64,000 nucleotides of DNA from Sycobia sp. Sy_11 (taxonomy: Eukaryota; Arthropoda; Insecta; Hymenoptera; Epichrysomallidae): NCBI GenBank assembly GCA_018907035.1, contig JACCIC010000125.1, forward strand, positions 372,001 through 436,000, given 5' to 3'. Made by a program: the position numbers and the translations under genes. Positions 57,274 through 64,000 of the stretch are shown one piece after another (position 1 is the first letter of the stretch; every line of letters starts with the position of its first letter). The notes beneath the pieces are model-generated. The model worked only from the letters and a program-made list of their open reading frames with translations, was not told the DNA's origin and did not search any database.

Positions 57274-58729
57274 TACACTTATTTAAATCGAGGTGCTTTA
57301 AATTCCACGCAAAGTCATAATTTGGGAATTTAGTTCACATGAAGCAATTATTGAAAATGTATAGTCGGTTAATTCTTATCATTACAAATTTTGTTTCGAA
57401 GTTCAGTCGCGTTATTCATAATTTGAACATTTAAATATGCAAGTTACTACCTATATATTTAATTATTACTACGGTTATATCAATGTTGCTTACGTTGATT
57501 TTATTTATTTTATGTTTAAATAAAAAGAGTGAACGCGTTTGTAATTTAAATAACTTTGCGACTTATTTTTCGTGAAAATCATGTTCATGGATCTAAACGT
57601 TTCGGTATCCACGTTATAATTTATGGCGTTGGGTTACACATATCTACTAGTGTTGTCGCTGATGTTAATTGTGATGTTGTTGAAAGAGGGGTAAAAATAA
57701 ATTGCTTCATAAAGCAATGTGAAGTCCTGTGCATTAAGGAAATTAGCTAAGTGTTGAAGGCTCAAGTGGCATCGCAAGAGTTTCGCGAGTTCCTTAGTGT
57801 AACGAGTATCGATTATTCGAGCGTGGAGAGCCGTTCCTTTACTTGCGCGAAATTAGAGCTGTTGGGTTTAATTTTTAGCGCTGTCTTTTTGCTGTTAACA
57901 TATATGCATTTCAATGTATTGAATCAAGCTTTCGCTTGAATTTAAGCCGAAACATTAATTGATTTGCGTTTAATTATCGCCGATGCCGATTTAATGACGC
58001 GGGTGATTTCGATGTCAATGATATCGTGTTGTGATAAAAAGTTTGTGAATGATTTTTTAGAGCACTTGAGATTGTTTCGTGCAAGTGGCATCGTATGCGT
58101 CTTGCATGGCATTCATATTTGTATATGAATTCAGTCTTATAACTAAGTAAATGTTCTTTAGCAGAAAATATTTGTAACTTAAAGATACGTCTAATGGTGT
58201 ATTATAAAGTTATATGGTCGTCAAGATCTTGAATTGGTAGAACTAACTGGATCTAGAAATAACGAACGGCGACGAAATTAACGAGTGAAATCAATTTGTT
58301 TCGATGTATATTAAGTTAAAAATAGTTATTTTTATTTTTATTAAATGCGAGTCTTTGAATTCCTCGAAAGTTACTCTTTTCTGAGCGAGGTTGATTACGT
58401 CCATACAATTTCGACGCAAAATATTTAGTTGGTGCTTAGTCTTCTTTAGTATTGGTTTCAGTTGAACTTCATTTTGTGCTTTTTTAGTGTTAGCTATCTT
58501 TAGAATTGTTTTCGGTTGTGTTCGATTTCTTTGGTTATTAATGGCGTTTGTTGCCGGTTCGACACTAGAATTCGAGTGATTAGATACGTGAATTGATTCC
58601 CATAGTTTTGTTCAGAATGGAATTATTCATCGGAATATGAGTTTCTCGCGGTTCGTGGATTTTCCTGAACCATGGATTCATTGAGAATAATTAGGAATTT
58701 GGTTGTTGTTAATGTTTACGTTTTCAGAT
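57274..58729. other. Region without a recognised gene
   Basis: Short frames only. Its position downstream of the gypsy 4 integrase on the minus strand makes old gypsy 3' sequence possible, but no motif proves it. Confidence 0.35.
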
Positions 58730-59900
58730 TCGCTTGTGTTGTTTAAATCCACGTTTAGTTTATTAGTATTTGTGCCGGTTTAATCAGTTTAAGGTTTACG
58801 GTTTTGTTTCTTCTGTTTATGTCGATTACCATTTTGCCATCGTGCGCATTACGTAACATTATTTTATTCGGATCGATGTAGGGTAGTTCGAGTGATGGTT
58901 TAAAAGTTTTACGTTTTAAGAATACGTGTGAATTATTTGCAAGGTCTTTAAATGCGAATGGTTTCAGTGAGATGTTATGTTTAACGGGATTGGTTTAAGT
59001 GCGTTCATTTGTTTGTGAAATTGATTTACGAAGAGGCGTGGGTCGTGATGTTCATCTTGCTCGGCGTAAAAAATGCTGGGGATTCGAAGGCTAGTACCAT
59101 AGACGAGGTCGGCAGGACTAGAATCTATATCAGATTTAAGGCGAGACACATTAACTTGGATTTAACGTCGCGGTACCACTGCTCGATCAATCCGTTTGCT
59201 TGGGGGGGGGGGGGGTGAAACTCGCTGGTTTAGATACTCTCGCAACCTATTGATTTCAAAAGCTCTCTGAAGAGTTGACTTTCGAATTGGGTTACTAGAT
59301 TACTGGTTATGTAGGTGGGTGTGCCATAGAGATTTTCGCCATAGATTCTCAAAGAAAACACGTGTGATTTTTTTCGAGGACAATTTTTAAGTGAGCCTTT
59401 TTTATGTTATTTAACGTCACTCTATTTATGCTTCCGAATACCGGTGCTAATCAGCGACAGAAAAATATAAATATATAAATTATTACAGCGGTGCTTATCT
59501 CAATCGTCTGATCGGGATTTCATCTCGTATCATCAAATTACTAGTTCTTGGCTGTAGCGATCGAGCCATTATAGGCCTCGATTTAAGTAAGCTTCGCGCT
59601 CTTGATGAGTTTTCGATGCTATAATTATATCGTTAATGTATACGAAAAGAAATTTTAAATTGTGAAAAATTTTATCCACAAATCTTTAGAAATTTTGTGG
59701 AATGTTACGGAAACGGAAGTTTATGACTTTAAGTTCGCCTAAATCAAAGGGTATAATTACCGTGGCTTTAGCTATGTCTTCAGATATGACAAGAATTTGG
59801 TGCAACGTTTGGTTAAAGTCGAGAGCACCAACAATTGAGTTGTCTTGGACTGTAATTACGAAATCTTTTAAGTAAAGGAATGGGTATTCATCCGGAATTA
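58730..59900 (-). pseudogene. Ty3/gypsy retrotransposon 4 pol remnant
   Basis: RT part at 59,850-59,590: 'VGALDFNQTLHQILVISED', 'FVYINDIIIASKTHQ', where the catalytic YxDD reads Tyr-Ile-Asn-Asp (59,640-59,629), so one catalytic Asp is lost. RNase H and the integrase start are missing by deletion. The integrase core resumes at about 59,330 with 'LVTQFESQLFRELLKSIGC' and 'NGLIEQWYRD' (Glu kept), interrupted by a run of C on this strand. Then 'SDIDSSPADLVYGTSLRIPS' (59,145) and 'FLKRKTFKPSLELPYIDPNK', 'DGKMVIDINRRNKTVNL' (58,920-58,780), the C-terminal chromatin-facing domain. Many frame changes. Confidence 0.8.
59202..59215. repeat. G14 homopolymer
   Basis: A run of 14 G interrupts the gypsy 4 integrase reading on the minus strand. 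Confidence 0.9.
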
Positions 59901-60179
59901 TTACTACATTTAATCAACGATAGACATCGCAGCTGCACATAAACGGTTACTTTTTAATGTTATATGGATGATGGACCAAAAACATGACCACGCAAATTTA
60001 TTTCAATTATTATACAAATATAAATTTTGTTTTAATCATACACACACAAATTTACTGCGAAAACACAGAATAATTTATACACAAATAATAATTTATTTCC
60101 GTCGCACACGCGAAAATTATATGATAATAAGTAAAATTAAGTATCCGGCAAATAATTTAACGTGAATACAAAACTAATG

Positions 60180-60592
60180 TAATATATTAACACGCGGTAA
60201 ACATACCGAGAGTAGGCAAAGGTCGCGACGACCACTGGAGAAAGTAGTCGACGCGACAGCCAAAAACCGAAGAAGAGAGAAAACGCAATTTATCTTCTCT
60301 CTCTCTACCGCTAAGAAGACCAGAAAAGTGCACGAGAGGAGATACACCTCGCGTGGCGAGAGAGCTGCGTCAAGTGTATTAGACCGGCGTCGGTTATCCC
60401 GCTCTAATACATGCCTGCACGCACACTACCGTGCTCTCTCATCGAACGCCACGCGCCAGCAGCGAATACCGTGGTAGGAGAACGCGTGAGCCTCTACGCT
60501 GGCGCGCACATTCCAAACATATACAACGGGTGTCCCAAATGAAATTAACCGCCGTATTTAATTTATAAAATACATTTAACTATTGCCAACGC

Positions 60593-60597
<5 letters not shown>
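60180..60597. other. GC-rich patch, no gene recognised
   Basis: Higher GC with an extended CTCT/GAGA-rich segment between AT-rich neighbours. It could be old LTR or leader sequence. Confidence 0.35.

Positions 60598-60640
<43 letters not shown>
60598..60640. repeat. (TA)n microsatellite
   Basis: Pure TA run upstream of the copia element. Confidence 0.95.
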
Positions 60641-60641
<1 letters not shown>

Positions 60642-61105
60642 GTATATGTATAATATACTATTGTATGTTTGTACAATATTTGCATGCATTATATGTAATC
60701 CGAGAGCGCTCTGTCTTTCGTCCTGGTAGCTTTGATTGATCAGACGTGTTAATAAAGACTTGCTTTATATCGATATTGTTTGTCTTCTCATTATTATATA
60801 TTCCTTATATAATCCTACATGTTATTGAGCCAAGCACGCTGCCAGTGCTTCAGTTAAATTCAATATTAAATTTTATTGTAGTTTTACTATAAATTTAGCT
60901 GTGTAACAAAAGCATGTGTATGCCTGTGAGCATGACATGTATGTGTGAATCTAGCCGACACTGCTGTGCGTGGTGTGCATACTTCTGTTCGCTGCCCCAG
61001 TAGACTGCTGCATCAAATACTTCTTTAGCGTGGCCTGTTCCTAAGTTTCCAAAAGTTCCCAAAAATGTTGCGCTTGAGAAAGAGAACTCCAGAGAGCAAG
61101 AAAAT

Positions 61106-62636
61106 TTGAGCCTAAATCAGGTGGTTTGGCCAGAGGCAAATCCATTTGCATATGATGCAACATGCTCCGTCCCAATTATCGCTGAGGGCAAGCTGGTAAG
61201 TAGTCAAGAAGAAAATTGGGATGAGGTAAGATCTAAAAATTATAATGATTTTAATAATTCTGTTAATGATTATATATGTACTGATAATATATATGAAGCT
61301 ATGTTGCATAAAGATGCAGTGGATAATAAAACTGTGTCCGATAAGATGTTAATAGACTGTGTGTCTGATAACGATGCGAGTGAAAATGCAACAGTTCGAA
61401 AAGACGCGATCGATGTTGACAAAGAATGTCAAAATACGAGTGGGGAGTTGAACCAACATAAAGATGACGGAAACCAATTAGAGTCACGCGACGATAAGAA
61501 AATCGCGCAGAATATTGAACAAATAGTCAACAAACTAATTGAAAGTAAATTAAAAGAGAGATCGAGCGACGATAAAATAGAATTGCTCGCGGAGCGTCTT
61601 GAAAATGTAGTAAGTAAAGATAGCGGAATAAATAGGAAGTATAAACTTACAATAGACTCGCGATTTGAAATCTTTAAAGATTATTTTACAACTGAATTAA
61701 GAACAAAAAGGTTAGATTATATTATGAGTATAGACGGAGAAGAAATTAATAAGTATTCAGAAAAGAAAATAACAGATGATAAGCACAAATGATAGAGAAA
61801 TAATTATAAATCATATAGACTTAACGTATTATCAACGTGTGGTAGAAATAAAATCACCGCGTAAAATAATTAAGAAATTAGAAAAATACAAACGTCTCGA
61901 ATGTAGAGTCACGCGGGTCGCGGCTAGGAAAGATTTGTATAGGTTAAAATACAATCCGAGTAAGGAGAAAGCAGCTGATTTTTGGAACCGTTTTGAGGAT
62001 AAAATTAGAACGTTCGAAAACGCGCCTAGATCAAATAAACTTTCAAACGATGAGAAGCGCGATATCTTTCACAACGAGATTGCTGGTTCACTTCCAGAAA
62101 CAATTCTAGCAGATTGCCTTCATGAAGGCACAATGGGCGTAGAAATGGAGTTAGAAAAACTCAAAAACTTAATATTGCAGGTGGAAGCTGTGAAACCTGT
62201 GACAGAGGCTATTGGGAGCTCTCTCAATGTAGGGATGAGTTGGTCGTCCCCGCCTTTTACATGGGGACATCCAGAGCCTAGAGACGCGAGGCCAAAAGGA
62301 CGTGGTTATGTACAAGGAGCTCCAAGACGCGATGGCGTAGCTAGGCTGTCTTTTGACAGCGAAAAGAGACGATGTTACGGATGCAAACGACTGAGACAAG
62401 AAAGGAAGCCAGTGAAAGGCAAAAATCCGTTTAGCCTTGCCGCTATACAGAAGGAAGAAACTCCCATAGGTAAGAACAATGAGCATTTTATATTTACTAC
62501 ATTTGATAAACATACCATAAGAAAAATCGAACATAATAATGTATTCGAGTTTATTGCTGACTCAGGAGCTACTGTCAGACAGATACAAAATAGTTCCAAG
62601 AAAATGGAGACGATTCGGGTGTGTAGCGATATTTAG
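61106..62636 (+). pseudogene. Copia gag and protease start
   Basis: The first frame (61,106-61,792) is acidic and Asp/Lys-rich. It overlaps a second frame (61,776-62,636) shifted by one base, so a frameshift lies near 61,780. The second frame has a copia gag region ('DLYRLKYNPSKEKAADFWNR', 'EIAGSLPETILADCLHEGT') and a degraded zinc knuckle 'CYGCKRLRQER', which lacks the His and last Cys. The protease active site is 'FIADSGAT', correct for copia. The frame stops at 62,636 soon after it. Confidence 0.8.
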
Positions 62637-62689
62637 AAAGCAAAGGAGAACAGAAAATAAGTTTCGTACAACAGGTATTAAGGGTTTCT

Positions 62690-64000
62690 AGTTGGGTATG
62701 ACAATAACGGATATAACATATACGTACCAGAAGATAGAAAAATATATAAATCTAGGGATGTAAGGTTTATAGAAACTCAAACAGAAACCATAAAACAATC
62801 AGAGCAAAGAATCACGCGAAGCATGTCTAAAAGAACGGAAAGCCAAATAGTCTTCATTAGATACGGAGGATAATAATATCGATATTAAATATCATGTGTT
62901 ACTAGTTAGAATAAACGGAGACCCTCAAACCTATAGGGAAGTAATAAATTCACCAGATAGTGAATCCTGGAAACATGCGATTCAACAAGAAATAAACTAA
63001 TTAGCTGAGAAAAGCGTATTTGTAGAAATAACTAAATGTGAAATGTATAATGAACAACCGAAATCAAATATATTAGATTCACGATGGGTGTTCAAAAAGA
63101 AAATTGCGAACGCTGGGAAAATTACTTTCAAAGCAAGATTTGAAATTACTTTCATAGCAAGATCCGGGGATTTCGAGATAAAAATCTATATGAAATTAGG
63201 GAAACTTACGCGCCCTTGTCGAGATTATCCTTAGTTAGAGCATTCTTAGCTATAGTCAATAAATTCAAGCTAATACTTAAACAGCTAGACGTCGAAACCG
63301 CATTCTTGTACGGAGATATAGAAGACGATATATATCTAAAATTTCCAGAAGGTTTGACTGATTGCGTAAAACGAAGTCAAAACAATATAATAAAGTTCCA
63401 ACGGTCGTTATATGGATTAAAGATTAGCCCGAAAAGGTGGAATATCAAATTCACCGAAACCGCGAACAAGCTAGGTTTTAAAAACAATGATCTAGATCCG
63501 TGTCTATTAATTAAAATAAACCAAAGTAAGAGAGTGATATTATTACTGCATGTTGACGACATACTAATAATGAGTAACGATAATGGAGAAATTTCGAAAA
63601 CAATAGACAGACTAGGCAGAGAATTTAAAATCAAAATATTCAATGAACCAAAAGAATTCCTTGGAATTAACATTGAAAGCGACATTAACACAGGTACTAT
63701 GAAATTATCGCAGGAGAAGTTCATACGGAACATGATGGATAGGTTCGGATTTATCAACTCTAAATCAGTGGGGACACCAATTACACTTAACGATGCAACC
63801 AACGTAGACCGTAGAGATAGAGAGGAAATAGGAAATAACTTCAGGAAAATCTCAGTACTCAGTACAGAGAAACAATAGGCTCATTGCTATATCTCACCAA
63901 TGCAACACGACCTAACATCTCATATGCAGTTAACGTGTTAAGTCGACACCAAATCAATCCCAACGAATTCGAATGGCGAATGGTCACTCGGGTATTTAGC
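62690..64000 (+). pseudogene. Copia pol: post-integrase linker and reverse transcriptase, integrase deleted
   Basis: Near 62,690-62,780 words of the linker after integrase appear ('DNNGYNIYVPEDRKIYKSRD'), directly after the protease, so nearly the whole integrase is missing. RT follows: 'SPDSESWKHAIQQEI' (62,955), 'ILDSRWVFKKK' (63,070), 'VETAFLYGDIEDDIYLKFPE' (63,290), 'QRSLYGLKISPKRWN', and 'LLLHVDDILIMS' with the catalytic VDD near 63,550. 'TKEFLG'-type and 'KSVGTPIT' blocks come next, then 'GSLLYLTNATRPNISYAVN' in another frame to the window edge. Stops and frameshifts are present near 63,000, 63,230 and 63,870. Confidence 0.85.

Larger units (their letters stand above)
60650..64000 (+). 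mobile_element. Ty1/copia retrotransposon, right end outside window
   Basis: Gag, protease and RT lie in copia order with RT after the remains of the integrase region. The likely 3' part of the 5' LTR is 60,650-60,827, with AATAAA near 60,751 and an end at 'atcctaca'. It is followed by 'tgttattgagcc', which could be a primer-binding site. The start of the LTR and the second LTR are not seen; the element continues beyond 64,000. Confidence 0.82.

Noticed and set aside
57556..57939. Two adjacent 62-64 codon ORFs on +
   Set aside because: No known motif, no repeat partner, and they lie where gypsy 4 remnants on the other strand may continue.

Overview
The window is eukaryotic and looks like a repeat-rich stretch of an insect genome, most likely a hymenopteran such as an ant (inference). 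It is AT-rich, has intron-split genes with GT...AG junctions, and carries a typical arthropod mobile-element set: LINE, Ty3/gypsy, BEL/Pao, Ty1/copia, Penelope-like elements and several mariners. No bacterial-type operon, CRISPR array, rRNA or tRNA was seen.

Cellular genes are few. (1) The last exon of a beta-1,3-galactosyltransferase (GT31) lies at 11.24-11.67 kb on +. (2) A complete three-exon AP-3 sigma adaptin gene lies at 47.95-48.80 kb on +. (3) A three-exon GATAD1-like gene converges on it at 49.72-52.44 kb on -, with a Penelope-like palindrome in its second intron. (4) At 15.5-17.9 kb on - is a decayed multi-exon copy of an arthropod multicopy family of unknown function.

Mobile-element layout: 0.37-4.7 kb LINE (-); 5.6-6.2 mariner remnant (-); 8.87-10.13 mariner with terminal inverted repeats (-); 18.5-28.0 Ty3/gypsy element 1 (-), split by a nearly intact mariner (19.29-20.57, +) lying in TA repeats; 29.7-30.65 mariner remnant (+); 31.8-32.5 BEL/Pao gag remnant (+); 32.5-38.1 gypsy element 3 (+) with 109-bp LTRs, broken by a Penelope-like insertion (35.42-36.17) and a mariner fragment (37.07-37.85); 38.45-42.54 gypsy element 2 (-); 43.28-45.03 Penelope-like palindrome; 58.7-59.9 gypsy element 4 remnant (-); 60.6-64.0 copia element (+) running off the right edge.

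The most unusual content is a family of Penelope-derived insertions (35.4, 43.3, 50.1 and 56.6 kb). Each has an 11-14 bp target duplication and an asymmetric terminal tail. Three are head-to-head palindromes with different centres. The longest carries the GIY-YIG endonuclease ORF twice, once on each strand. Most arms contain a hammerhead-ribozyme-like core (CTGATGA...GAAAC).

Other structures of note are a long inverted repeat with ~0.63-kb arms (54.3-56.2 kb), a 60-bp minisatellite at 46.9 kb with a diverged relative at the left edge, three hairpins with nearly identical tetraloops upstream of gypsy 2 gag, and a second retropepsin-like ORF lacking the catalytic DTG at the 3' end of gypsy 2. 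Most of the remaining DNA is AT-rich, with simple repeats and no gene that can be supported.
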